A stretch of 64,000 nt of DNA from the NCBI GenBank assembly GCA_034401795.1, contig CM067370.1, positions 66,151,188-66,215,187 of the forward strand, written 5' to 3'. The stretch comes from Chaetoderma sp. LZ-2023a (Eukaryota; Mollusca; Caudofoveata; Chaetodermatida; Chaetodermatidae). Below are positions 12,455 through 25,385 of the stretch, piece by piece (position 1 is the stretch's first letter; each line of letters starts with the position of its first letter). Both the position numbers and the translations under genes were made by a program. The notes beneath the pieces are model-generated. The model ran no database searches. It was not told the origin of the DNA and saw nothing but the letters and a program-made list of their open reading frames with translations.

Positions 12455-13024
12455 ATGTCGAGACGTAAATGTTTTGAATGTGATTCAACTTTTGATATAT
12501 CAAATGACCTGAAGCGGCATAAGATCGAATTCCATAATGATGAAGATAGAGAAAATCTAGACAGTGAAGATGAAGAAATGACAGAGATGAAGAGTGAAGA
12601 TGATGAGCCAATGGAGTTGGAGAGTGAAGCCAATGATGACTCAGTGGAGTCTGAGAATGAAGATGAAGGTGAAGATGAAAAAGAAGCCATAGGTAATCAG
12701 GAAATATTCACCATATTCCAAAATATTAAGCAGGTCTTAGACGCTGAACAATCAGGTTTAGAAGATGAGGATGGTGAAGTGAACACAGACCAAAATGGTG
12801 TAGGCAATGTGTCTATTTCCGTATATGGTGATGCTTTAGTTGCAAAGTGTATAGACATAATGTTCCAGTGGAGAAGATTACAGAACTTTACACGCATTAA
12901 AATAATTCGTCGGGAAACTAAAGATTTTATCACCGAGGGGTATGCATACGATGAAGCAGTCTTCTCAGCTTTTCAAAAAAGAGTTTCTGATCAAGAAGTA
13001 CATAAGGAACAATCTAGATGCTGA
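12455..13024 (+). CDS. C2H2 zinc finger / acidic protein inside the long inverted-repeat element
   Basis: A 189-codon frame starting 95 bp inside the left inverted-repeat arm. Seen: one C2H2 finger at residues 6-27 (KCFECDSTFDISNDLKRHKIEFH, cut here for description to C-x2-C-x12-H-x4-H), a long Asp/Glu-rich stretch (residues 28-77), and a C-terminal region with RIKIIRRETKDFI and GYAYDEAVFSAFQ. The stop at 13,022 is probably not original. After the A6 run at 12,975-12,980 the next frame continues for about 28 codons with FLIKKYIRNNLDADDNDDDS and stops at 13,065-13,067. From memory, uncharacterised invertebrate proteins share this layout (N-terminal finger, acidic middle, C-terminal 'YDEA..A...K.FL' block), but I could not verify this and assign no function. 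A role as the element's own DNA-binding protein is inference. Confidence 0.6.
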   Translation: MSRRKCFECDSTFDISNDLKRHKIEFHNDEDRENLDSEDEEMTEMKSEDDEPMELESEANDDSVESENEDEGEDEKEAIGNQEIFTIFQNIKQVLDAEQSGLEDEDGEVNTDQNGVGNVSISVYGDALVAKCIDIMFQWRRLQNFTRIKIIRRETKDFITEGYAYDEAVFSAFQKRVSDQEVHKEQSRC

Positions 13025-13269
13025 CGATAATGATGATGATTCTGTCGGTGATGGATCTGATTCATAAAGAATCAGTCTACCCATCGATAAATGGATCTCC
13101 AGAACACTGACTATTTATTTATGCTACAGAAACTATATGTTTTATCATATGCAATATTTTCTTCAATGTAAAAATATGGATACAAATAAAACATTGGTTC
13201 TTTATGTGCTTGTTGATTTGATGATTGTAGCTATTTATCCAGCCATGTCCCCCACATCCCTCAATATAC

Positions 13270-13575
13270 AAATCGGAGTGGGTGCTGTTGATGTTGGTGG
13301 TGGCAATGGGGTTGGTGGTTGGTGGAAGTAGTGGGTGGTGGTGGGGGTGGTGGTGGATGGGTGGTGGTGGATGATGGTGGTGCTGGTGATGGTGGTGGGT
13401 GTTGGTGCTTAGTGGTTGGCAGTGGCTGTTGGTGGTGCTGGTGCTAGTGGTGGTTGTGGTGAAGGTGGTGGCTGATAGTGCTGCTGTGGTGCTAGAGGGG
13501 TGGTGATGTTGGTGGCGGTGTTGGTGGTGTTGGTGGTGGTGATGGTGGTGGTGGTGGTGGATGTTGGTAGTAGGT
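13270..13575. repeat. (GGT)n-rich array 1
   Basis: Interrupted GGT/GTT/GAT trinucleotide array. All His-, Pro/Thr- or Gly/Val-rich frames here are translations of the repeat and are not genes. Confidence 0.95.
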
Positions 13576-13884
13576 AGTTGAGGCCACAATGTCTAGACAA
13601 TGGATAGCCAGCTATATTATTTTTGTTGTCAGGGCCTCATTGACTAGGTGCTCATAATGCATTCATGCTGACATAGGCACGTGTGCATATGAGCGAGACC
13701 TTTATTAAACCCTTATTGACATACCCTCTCCAACCTATATGACAGTTTTCACACACCATGCTCTCACAAATTCTGACCAGAATGTCTAGACAAAGTCAGA
13801 GTCAGTCATTCCAATGATAAATTTTCAAAAATAGTCTTCTATAGGTCTGCAAATATTAATATGAAGAAATTCGAAAGGGGTTGA
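13576..13884. repeat. spacer with MITE-family hairpin half
   Basis: 'atgtctagaca.atggatagccagc' at 13,588-13,612 recurs at 14,298-14,324. Bases 13,800-13,850 ('gtcagtcattccaatgataaattttcaaaaatagtcttct') match one arm of the hairpin elements at 22.4 and 34.7 kb. The two GGT arrays are therefore part of a roughly 0.7-kb direct duplication. Confidence 0.6.
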
Positions 13885-14290
13885 TGGGTGGCTGTTGGTG
13901 GTGGGGTGGGTTTAATGCATGGTGATGGGTGTAGGTGGTAGTGGTGGTGGTGGTGGCTGTGGTGGTGGTGCTTAGTGGATGGTGGTGTATGTCAGTACTG
14001 GTGGTAGTGGTAGTGGTAGTGGTGGTGGTGCTAGTGGCGGTTGTGGTGAAGGTGGTGAAGGTGGTGGGTGGTGGTGTTGATGCTGGTGGTGGTGATGATG
14101 GTGGTGGTAGTGCTTTGTGGATGGTGGTGTATGTCGGTGGTGGTGGTATCGGTTCTGGTGGTGGTGCTAGTGGCAGTTGTGGTGAAGGCGGTGGTGTTGG
14201 TGATGTTGGTGGTGATGGTGGTGTGTGTTGGTGATGATAATGATGGTGGTGTTGATGGTTGGTGTAGGTGGTTGGTGTTGGGTGTTTGTT
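13885..14290. repeat. (GGT)n-rich array 2
   Basis: Second, longer interrupted GGT/GTG array. The frames across it on either strand are repeat translations. Confidence 0.95.
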
Positions 14291-15050
14291 GGCGTAATGT
14301 CTAGACAAATGGATAGCCAGCAGAGCCAGTTATTCCAATGCCAAATTTTTATAAATAGTCTTCTCTTGGTCTGCAACTGGACGTTTTCTATGAGAAAATT
14401 GAAATTTTCTTGAAGAAATTCGAGGGTTAAAGTGTTAAAATATTAAGAAAGTCTATAGCACCCATGTAATGGTGCAACATGAGGTGGTCACTTAGGGCAG
14501 GTTTGACTGAATTATTTAGTAAAAATATGGTTATAACGTATCACTGCTGTGTAGCCCAAAAGGATATATTTATATTTGATTTGTAGTAAACGACCATCTA
14601 TGATTATGCTACTATACTCTTAATGTGGCTCTTAATTGTTGAAATGTAACATCATGAATGATAAGGCATTCAATCTCCAACCAACTCCCCACAATGACTA
14701 CTGTTAACATATGAACGCCGTGAATTAAAAATGCGTTAATCTTTAGTGGTAAACAACAATAGCCAGTGAGCGGCGGGTTCGCGCGTAATTATCGATTTAA
14801 AAAAAAGATTTTACTCCCAGCGAGGACATTGTAATATCTTGCCAAATATCAATCTCACATCATTTGTTCACTAGAATGTGTTTTTATGTATGCGAGTGCA
14901 CTCAAATAATCAAGTGATAACACTCCATCGCGGCAAGCTGCACGCTCTCATGCAGTATAATTAATGTATTTTAGAGTCTGTGATATGAAAGACGTATTTT
15001 ATGAAAAACATTCAATAGTGATCAGCAGCGTGGTTTCCAAAAAAGGGTAA
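14291..15050. other. no gene seen; hairpin-family arm at 14,325-14,430
   Basis: Starts with a second copy of the hairpin-family arm ('gagccagttattccaatg', then 'aaatagtcttctcttggtctgcaa') ending in 'gagggttaa' near 14,427. The rest is AT-rich with no recognisable frame. Confidence 0.55.
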
Positions 15051-15054
15051 TAAA

Positions 15055-15865
15055 ACTAGGAAAAATTACTGTTGCCGCATGTATAAATGTGCAGCCGCCT
15101 GTATAAGATTTCAGCTGCAACAGTTTTTGAAAATGTAATAATTAAATGACTGCCACTTTAAAGACCACTCCTTAAATACGATACATGATTATTATCTATA
15201 TAATATTATACATACAACATCGCTTAGTTTACCTTTATATTACCTGTGTGATGCTGTACTTCGCTCTGATTTTTTTTGGAAAATTAAATAACTGGGAAAC
15301 GCCGCCCCGCCCCCATCTCAGGCAAGCGAATATTTTTTTATACTAATTTGACATATAAAGTCGCATGCGGCTGCAAATCTGCAACATGCGGCCACAAATC
15401 CGCAACATGCGGACGCATGTGGCTCCGCATGCAACCGCACATGTATGCATGCATTTTCCACGAGTGGGTGGGGGGGGGGGAGGCACCTAATTAATACGTT
15501 AAATGCTACAAAGGGACGGCATTATTCATCAACGATGGTGGACATTGTTCTTTACTCATTTCCATAACAATTTTGAAAATGTAATAATTAAATGACTGCC
15601 ATCTGATTTGTTTGAAAATTAAATGACTGGGCGGGGGCACCTAATTAATACATTAAATGCTACAAAGGGACGTCATTATTCATCACCGATGATAATAGCG
15701 GACATTGTTCTTTACTCATTTCCATACCGATTTTGAAACATTAATAATTAAATGATTGCCATCTGATTTTTTTAGAAAATTAAATGACTGACTCTTTTTA
15801 ACCACGAAGGGGGGGGGGAGGGGGGGGGGAGCCGCCGCCGCACACCTAATTAATACGTTATGCAC
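15055..15865 (-). repeat. right arm of the long inverted repeat, with extra tandem units
   Basis: Bases 15,181-15,780 are the inverted counterpart of 11,791-12,360, through the same landmarks in reverse order ('atacatgattattatctata' at 15,182, 'catctcaggcaagcg' near 15,314, 'ctaattaatacgttaaatgc' near 15,486). The outer part is expanded: a unit of about 155 bp (attaaatgactgcc ... ttctttactcatttcc) is present twice plus a fragment, with polyG runs at 15,470-15,480 and 15,810-15,830. An extra partial unit lies on the inner side at 15,055-15,160. Confidence 0.75.
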
Positions 15866-15924
15866 GTGTCACATATTTAAAAAGACATTAATCTATGTCA
15901 TAACAGACAATAGCGTCTAGCCTG

Positions 15925-16065
15925 ACATTTAGAGCAGACACCTGCATGAACAATAGCAGCCACCCGTTCATTTAGAACAATAGCGTCCACCCGCTCATTT
16001 AGAACAATAGCATCAAGCAGCCATCCACTCATTTAGAACGATAGACTCCACCCACTCATTCAAAT
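15925..16065. repeat. tandem repeat, about 30-bp unit, about five copies
   Basis: 'catttagaacaatagcgtccacccgct' and variants repeat from about 15,925 to 16,065, just outside the right inverted-repeat arm. No gene was seen from here to 16,880. Confidence 0.7.
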
Positions 16066-18125
<2,060 letters not shown>

Positions 18126-20805
18126 TGTAGCTCGTGGGGTAGAGTCGGGCCGTTCCAGCATGTACACGACGAGTGATGACGCTGGCTAGCTTCCGGTCTC
18201 GGGGTTACGGATCCTGTCCGATGCCCTACGGGTAACAAAGACAGGCTCCTTAGGCCTGTGGAACTCAATCGTTCCGGTGGGGCCGTGCGACCATCGTCGC
18301 GAAGATTAAATACAACAGTATCAGCCCAAGAGTTGGTGTCACCGGTATGCCTGTCCATAGCAATTTCGTGATCTATGGACTTACAAGATTTGAATGGTGA
18401 CCTAACTAAAATAAGTCTATACAATTAGTTCACCTAAACAGACCGTCAAGTATGCTAGCTAAAAATGACCATATGAAAATACAAGACATAGAGACAGCCT
18501 CATGAACTTTTAAACGTGGGGCTCCTAGAGGTACCACACAGACTCGTAGGTCTGCAGAGGTATCCCCGCAAAGGAGACTCCAGCATACGAGATCAGTAAT
18601 TAACTTAATATAAGTTATTATACCTCTAAGCTGAAAGGAAAGAAAATTATCTTTTATAGTGTCGAAAAGCTATGTGCCTCACGCGGGCATTACTTCTGAA
18701 GCTCTTTTTGGGTGAGAAGTAGTAGCCTCGCGCCGGCCGTTGTCACTGAATCCTTGCGAAAGGCAAGTGCCTCGCACGGGCCTCCATCACAGGAAAATGC
18801 TGCCACTGCTTAAAGCGGGAGACGAGTATTGGCCAAAAAGGGCCTACTCTAATATTCAACCAAAAATGCTTACAGAGAAAAGACCATACCTAGTGAAATT
18901 ATGAATATAATGTTGCGTGCTGTTTTACGTGAAGACGGGACGAGCGACTCCCGAGGGATTCCCATGTCACCATCTTATGTATCTTTAAATATGCTGAATT
19001 AGTAGGTGCCGCTTTTATTTATGAGAGCCTTCTTCTATGCCTAACCTAACATTTAGTTTTTAGAGACAAGAACTAGTTTAGGCCGCAAATGGCGAGCGCC
19101 TACCTAGTTTTTAGATACGGCTGCCATTGAGAGCGGATGTCCTAAGACATCAACACTCAAGACAACGTGCATACCTGTTATTTCGCAAGACCCCCCGAGC
19201 TTTGTGAGAATCCGGAGATATTGCTCCATAACCACATAAAACGTCACAGGACAATGGTTACTTTTCACAAAAGCAAGTTTAGGCAACTGATCTATCGCTA
19301 TGGTGGGGGGGGGGGGTAAGAGAGACGAATACCCACTGTGAATGTCCTTCCCGTGAGGGTGTGGCAGATTCTAACATCTTGCCCAGACATTCTTAGAGAA
19401 TTCGGTGGGGATGCGTATCTTGCCCGTCACCAGGTCCTTTGTAGCCAACCTTTTAACCTGATGTTAGGTTTAAACACAAGTTGCCCAGTTATGCACTGCG
19501 GTGCGGAGGGGACTTCCTAGAAGATGAAAAAGAAATTAATAATTATAATATGTTTTCGCAGTGCTTCCTACATAGGCAAGGATAACTAACTACTAGGTAT
19601 CAGAAGATACACGGGGAGTGTATGTGACACCACACCTTGGCCATCACCGCTCGGAAACCCCTATAGTTTCCCAGTGTCGAATCAGTCCATGGTGGTGATA
19701 GGGACATCCAAACAATTAAGAAGCCATAAGGCTTAGTGGAACATGAAGAGAGACAATAACTTTATTTTTATCAGCGGGGGTTGTCGAATACGGATGAAGA
19801 TGCATAACTAAGCTTAATGGTGCGGGGTACGTCAGTTAGCTCTTAAGACGTACCGACAAAGTTTACTTGCTGTGGTCGAAAAGTTTTAAATAAATTTGCA
19901 TGACATCAGTGCGGGGGCAGTTGAATAACCACTTTTTGGTGTGGCCGGCCAGTTGAATAACCACTTTTTGGCGTGGCCGGCAGATCTGGCGAGTTATCCA
20001 CCAAAGAACATCGCTGCCTCTACATCTGTAGAATCACATATTCAGACTGGATGAGGCCTCACCGCAAGATTGTGTTCCGAGTTAGTTCTTTGTTCAGTCG
20101 AGAACAATATTATCTAAGGTTTCCAAAAAGTTACACAATTCTTTTAAGGTGTGGTGGGTTGGGTGGCTGCCGTAAGCTACGGGACAGATGCTGACCAAGA
20201 CCGAAGTGATCTATTTAATACTGTCTTGCCTGATCGTAGCTGCTTTTGCAGATCCAACTTGTTCGGCCCCTGGGCAACCAATCATCGGCCGAGAAATAGC
20301 CAATCAGCGCGCAGCTAATAATGACGCAGATGAATGTTCTAGAACATTCTAGACCTTCGGCGTGCACTTGGTTATGACGTCACGGCAATATTTTGAAGCT
20401 AATGAAAAGGGATTTTCCGTGGATAACTCAGCCATTTCCTAACCGATTTTGAAATGGTTTACAGATTTGGAAAGTCCGTCGAATTCTGGTCCTGATTGAT
20501 ACCAGATTCGACGGGAACAGGTAATTATAAAGGATTACATTATACCTTCTCGGTACACTAAAATGCTATCCTATCTTGGACGTGATATACGCGCTCTGTC
20601 TATGCAGTGGTAAGCGCGCGCATGCGCGCTACGCGTTTTAACAAACTTAGTCGTTTTTACGACGAAATCTCTCTCATAGGCTCCTATACGCTTATAGCTC
20701 TACCCAGGGGGGGGGGGGGCGTGTTCAGGGAATGAATCCTGGACGGGCGGCGCGTACCCAGCTTAGCTGGTACGGCCGGCACCCGACCGGTCGATCAGAA
20801 TTACA
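18126..20805 (-). mobile_element. solo LTR, long-LTR Gypsy-type family (copy 1)
   Basis: A 2,680-bp unit on the minus strand with LTR-type ends TGTAG...TTACA (plus-strand reading). It is homologous over its length to the LTRs at 37,753-41,735 (inverted) and 43,055-47,202 (same orientation). Flanking 4-mers are ACAC (18,122-18,125) and ATAC (20,806-20,809), a possible target duplication with one mismatch. The promoter part lies near the high-coordinate end, with two CCAAT boxes (20,278-20,282 and 20,300-20,304) and a heat-shock element array. The TATA segment present in other copies is deleted here. A 40-bp tandem duplication sits at about 19,916-19,981. No coding content; the frames across it are not conserved among copies. 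Confidence 0.8.
20332..20349 (-). promoter_or_regulatory. heat-shock element array in LTR copy 1
   Basis: GAATGTTCTAGAACATTC: four alternating GAA/TTC units in the 5-bp phase bound by heat-shock factor (nGAAnnTTCn). It is upstream of the two CCAAT boxes when read in LTR orientation. Confidence 0.65.
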
Positions 20806-21639
20806 ATACTAAGATTCCAGAATACTTAGGACGTCGCCTGTCAGTAATCTATTGGAAGTTTAGTTGTCAGTGTAAAGTCAATGTGAAACCATCTGATGAT
20901 ATAGTATTCTCAGGTTAGGTAATGAACTGGTAATATATATAAAAGACACAAAGAGAAAAGAAATCGCATTTTCTCCGAGGGTATCATTAAGCTTAACACT
21001 TTTAATTTCTCCATGGGTATTATTAAACTTACATTTCCTTCTTAAGCAGACCGACTGTTCATATTATGAATGGCTAGAAAAAACTTTGGTTTGAGGTCAT
21101 TGATTATACTGCAATGCAAAAAAGTAGTCACCAAATCTGTAAAATACATTCATATTGTGGTCGTCTAGAGTTGAAGTTGGTTTCAGTCAAAAATCCAATG
21201 TCGAAGTCACAGGGTCACTTAACCATCTCGCTGCTACATATCACCATACATTAGTTTTCAATGAGCAAAACCTGATTTGCTGACTATTCTGAAAACAATC
21301 CAACCAAAGGTTATTGGTGGCTTAGCCACCCACAGGACTCAAAACATGCAGCAAGTCCAGAGATATAACCCGTGGAATATGTCGTCTGCAAAACTCAGCA
21401 GTCAGACGGTCAAATAAAAGAAATAATAAATAAATTAAACTAAATATGATTATGAATAGTGTTATAATACATCATAAATAAGACAACAATGGCCAACATG
21501 ATTCCAGAACCAAACAATTTTGATCCTGATTTAAGAAATCTTCTGCTCAACACTCTGAACGCATTTGTACTGGAAGACATTACTGCTGCACTGTCCTCCA
21601 AAAGTCCAACTAGGTCGAGAATAGTCTTCAGTACCTTTT
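20806..21639. other. no gene seen
   Basis: Between the solo LTR and the next LINE relic; no recognisable frame. Confidence 0.5.
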
Positions 21640-22920
21640 ATTTTGGATAGGAGACATGTCAAACCGGAGTGCAGAGGCGTTACAACAACAATGTCAGAAA
21701 GCAGGCATGTGACAAGTGGCATCGCCCAAGGTGGTGTATTGGGCCCGGTATTGTTTGTTCTCTACATAAATGATGTACCAGATGTTGTGAAGGCAGCAAC
21801 GTTTCACTTTGCAGACGATACCAAGATATACAAAGAAATAAAGGGCGTGGAGGATGTCAAGAATCCGTAAAAATTATTTGGATGTACTTCAGACCTGGAC
21901 AGCTAAATGACTATTGAGGTTTCATCCAGGCAGATGCAAAGTAATGACAACACAAAGCCAAAAACACAAGGAGGAAATAAAGAGAGACTATCATTTAAAT
22001 AAACAACATGGAGAGCGGGTGACTCTTGAGATTGTAGATAAGGAAAATGATTCTGGAGTGGTCATCGACAACAACCTATCATTCAAGGCACACAGGCAAG
22101 CGTATGTAAACAAAGCAAGCAGCATTATGGAGTTAATAAGAAGAACTTTTACCTATTTTGATGAGGAGATTTTCACGTACTTATTTAACCTCTCTTGTGT
22201 CAACAGCGCCTCAACGCACTCAAAATACTACTTGCTATATCAATTAAACATTTTGATGGTAAATATTTTTCAAAAATATTTTAATTTTAGAAGACTATTT
22301 TTGTAAATTTACCACTGAATTTTTTTTTCGCAGGCTTGACCATTAAAGGGGTAATTGTAAAGAAAAATAAAGTTTTTACTTAGCCAGTGTCCATCTGCAG
22401 GCCGAGAGAAGAGTATTTCTGAAACTCTACCACTAGAATGACTGGCCAATCATTCTAGTGGTAAATATTCAAAAATACTCTTCTCTGGCCCTTTCAAATA
22501 GCCATGTCTGAAGACCACTGTAAAATAGTTTTTGGTCAGTTTGAGTTAAGTTGACACAAGAGGGGTTAAAGCATTTGTGAGGCCGCATCTTGAATATGCA
22601 GTCAGCGTGTGGGGACCACAGAGTAAGACGGAAACACTGGTGGTTGAAATGTACAGAAGCAGACAACAAAGCTTGTTCACAGGCTGAAAGACTTGAATTA
22701 CCCAGCCAGAATAAGGAAGCTCGGCCTGCCACCGCTCAGTACAGACGACTGAAAGGTGACATGATTGAAGTTTACAAAACTCTGAATGGATTGTATTACA
22801 CACAGGTGACAAACATGTTTGATGTAATAGAAAGCGGCTCTACAAGAGGCCACAGCGTGCGGGTATGAAAGGAAATGGCCAAACTGGATATAAGAAAACA
22901 TTGATTTACAAGCCAAGTCA
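21640..22920 (+). pseudogene. LINE reverse transcriptase relic, split by a MITE
   Basis: Non-LTR reverse transcriptase, CR1/Jockey-like. Seen: VTSGIAQGGVLGPVLFVLYI, then FHFADDTKIY with the FADD box (21,643-21,870). After a short frame break come FHPGRCKVMTT and VVIDNNLSFKAH (21,914-22,180). At 22,185 a MITE interrupts the frame. The frame resumes exactly after the second TTAA with AFVRPHLEYAVSVWGPQS (22,569-22,623), the motif expected next in this family. Further frameshifted C-terminal pieces run to about 22,920 (GDMIEVYKTLNGLYYTQ near 22,757). The 5' part, including endonuclease, is missing. Confidence 0.85.
22185..22568. mobile_element. piggyBac-type MITE with TTAA target duplication
   Basis: A 376-bp insert (22,189-22,564) between two TTAA tetranucleotides. 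Terminal inverted repeats are about 16 bp with one mismatch: CCTCTCTTGTGTCAAC at the left and GTTGACACAAGAGGGG at the right. TTAA targets are characteristic of piggyBac transposases. It encodes no transposase, so it must depend on another copy. Its core is a hairpin: 'ccactagaatgactggc' (22,430-22,447) and its complement follow each other, with longer imperfect arms at 22,396-22,490. Removing the insert plus one TTAA restores the LINE frame. Confidence 0.88.
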
Positions 22921-22984
22921 ACAATGTATGAAACAGCCTAATAAAAATGCATTAGTAAACATCCATTCAGTATTTAAATTCGAG

Positions 22985-24740
22985 GTAGGATCGTTTCTGG
23001 TATGATCAGGAAATTAAGTACAACTTTACTGCCGAGAACAAAATGCCTGGAAGGCACGTGCATCCGTCGTATAAGTCAATGGAAATAGCAGGCGAACATA
23101 CGAAAAGCAAAATATCCAGAGAAAGTGTAACAAACCCAAACGCCTCTTGGAACTACGTAAAGAGCAAAATGCAACTAAACGATAGCGTCGGAAACTTGAA
23201 ATACCCAGACAGTGATGACATTGCTACAATAAACAGTGAGAAGGTTGAGGTACTGAACAACTTCTCTGCAAACGTTTTCACCAAGGATGATTTAGGAAAC
23301 ATACCACGGCTTGCTCCAAGAAATAATGGAAACTATCTAGCAGATATTGTAATAACACCGCGTGCCATAGAGAATAAACTTAAGTGTCTAAATACTAACA
23401 AAAGCAAAAGTCCTGACAGCATATCTCCCCACCTTTTGTCAGAGACAGCTAAGGAAATAAGCAAGCTTATAAGCATTGCGTTTAATAAATCTCTGAAGGT
23501 GGACAGTCTACCTGAGATATGGAAAACAGACGATGTTACTTGTATAAATAAAAAAGTATGATGCTTGAAATTATCGCCCCGTAAGCCTTACAGGCATTAT
23601 GTGCAAAGTACTTGCGTCGTTTATACGAGATGCAATCATGGAGTGCTTGGAACAAAACTGCATACTTTCAGAATGCCAGCATGGATTTAGGCCAGGAAGA
23701 TCGTGTAAAATACAGCTACTAGAATATCTGGAAATTTTAACTCAAATGTTAGATGCCAGAGAGCCCGTGGACATAATCTATTTTGATTTCAGCAAAACAT
23801 TCGACACTGCAAGACTATTAAACAAGTTTCATGCATGAGGAATATGAGGGATATTTAACAGCATGAACTCAAGACTTCTTAAGCAACAGGGAATGCGAGT
23901 TCAAATAGAGAGCACAAAATCAGAATACAAGGATGTCACTAATGGTGTGCCACAGGGCAGTGTCCTCTGTCATGTCCTCTTTGTTCTGTTTATTAACGAT
24001 TTACCTGAAGGTGTAGACTGCATTTGCAAAATAGTTGCTTGTGACAATAAACTAATTGGAAATCCAAAAACAACAGACATTCAGAAAATTATCGATTTAA
24101 GCTGTAAATGGTCATTTGTCTGGCAACTTCGCTTTAGCTCGACAAAAATCCATTCCCTACATCGAGGAATAAACAATCCTAAGTTAGAATACATCATTAT
24201 AGATACTGAAAATCACCCAAGAATACTAAATGCGAAACAGACCTTGGAGTAAACATTGATGAAAAGCTGAACTTTGACAACACAGTTGTAGACAAAGCAA
24301 ATGGAATAATTTGTGTCATAATGAGAACATTCACTTATATAGATCCCACTATGTTCCTGTCACTGTATACAACTTTGACCTGTAGTAGAGTATTGTAACA
24401 TTGTGTGGTCACCTCATCTACTGAAGTAATCAAGGTCAATCGAGAGCGTTGGGCATCGAGCCACCAGAATCGTCAATGAGATAAAGCCCCCAAGCTATGA
24501 CAATTATGAACAACATCTATAACGTCGACAAACTAAACTTCTTTAGCAAACCATCAGCAAGCACTATCCGTGGACACAAGCTTGAAATAGGAATTCAGCA
24601 CTGTAACACGAACACGAGAAAATTCTTTTTCACAAAGCTTACTCCGAAAACCTGGAATGCTCTACATACACACATAGTCGAGGCTAAGAATATAGACTAG
24701 TTCAAGAGCAGACTGAATTGCTATCTGAGTGATATGCTAT
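22985..24740 (+). pseudogene. third LINE reverse transcriptase relic
   Basis: CR1/Jockey-like reverse transcriptase on the plus strand. Seen in order: NPNASWNYVKSKMQ and EKVEVLNNFSANVFTKDD (23,043-23,300); NKSKSPDSISPHLL (23,400-23,442); the RT palm QHGFRPGRSCKIQLLEYL (23,669-23,722); VDIIYFDFSKTFD (23,767-23,805); GVPQGSVLCHVLFVLFINDLP (23,944-24,006); then CKIVACDNKLIGN, where the FADD box has decayed to VACDN (about 24,022-24,062). Late C-terminal pieces appear at 24,497-24,700 (TRKFFFTKLTPKTWNALHTH). Frame breaks near 23,560, 23,838, 24,252 and 24,400, and loss of the catalytic Asp pair, make it dead. Confidence 0.85.
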
Positions 24741-24944
24741 ACCACTTCGACTAGTACCTAGAAGCAGAATGTAATAGCACTACAATGTGGCGTGCAACGT
24801 AATCAAATAAGATCAAAATATGGGACTTTCTTGTAATATTGGCCAAGGTATAAAATACTTGTGGTACAGACCAAGGTATAAAGTATAAATTATTTGTAAA
24901 TAGCTACTGGCGTAAAGACATACTGTAGGCCTACAAGTAAGTGT

Positions 24945-25385
24945 GCATATAGTAACTAAACATATCTCGCGTAATTGGGTGCTTAATTTGGTTTCAAGCG
25001 CAGGCAGTACACCACAGCTGTCTCTTGAACCAGCGTCTAGCAGCTGTAGACAGCATACCGCGGTATTCATGTTCTAGCTAACTGGAGCATGTATTCTCGG
25101 CATAGCGCGAAGCCACAGCTCTATCTATGTTTAGATTGCATACCACGGCTGATAGCTGTTGGGCATGCACATGGTTATTGGCTAGACCTGTAGTAGATGC
25201 TGGTGCATAAATAATTAAGCATATACTTGTACATTGTACAAGAAAATGAAATCTGGATATATGTAACTAAACCATACATTGTATATTGGGTGCATAAACT
25301 GGTTTCAAACGTAGGCGGCACACCACAGCTGACTATTGGACCAGTGTCTAGCAGCTGTAGGCAGCATACCGCATCTGGCTGCTGT
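24945..25385. repeat. two-copy direct repeat, about 310-bp period
   Basis: Bases 24,947-25,070 and 25,258-25,380 align from 'gtaactaaac' through 'ggtttcaarcg' and 'cagcrtctagcagctgtag' to 'cagcataccgc'. The minus-strand frames in each (NTAVCCLQLLDAG / DAVCCLQLLDTG) are duplicated with the repeat and show no known motif. Confidence 0.65.

Noticed and set aside
13856-14308. His/Pro/Thr-rich and Gly/Val-rich ORFs on both strands (also 13.1-13.6 kb)
   Set aside because: Stop-free because of GGT trinucleotide repeats; all frames are open equally.
15925-16065. CRISPR-like array of about 30-bp units
   Set aside because: Units are contiguous with no unique spacers, and the context is eukaryotic.
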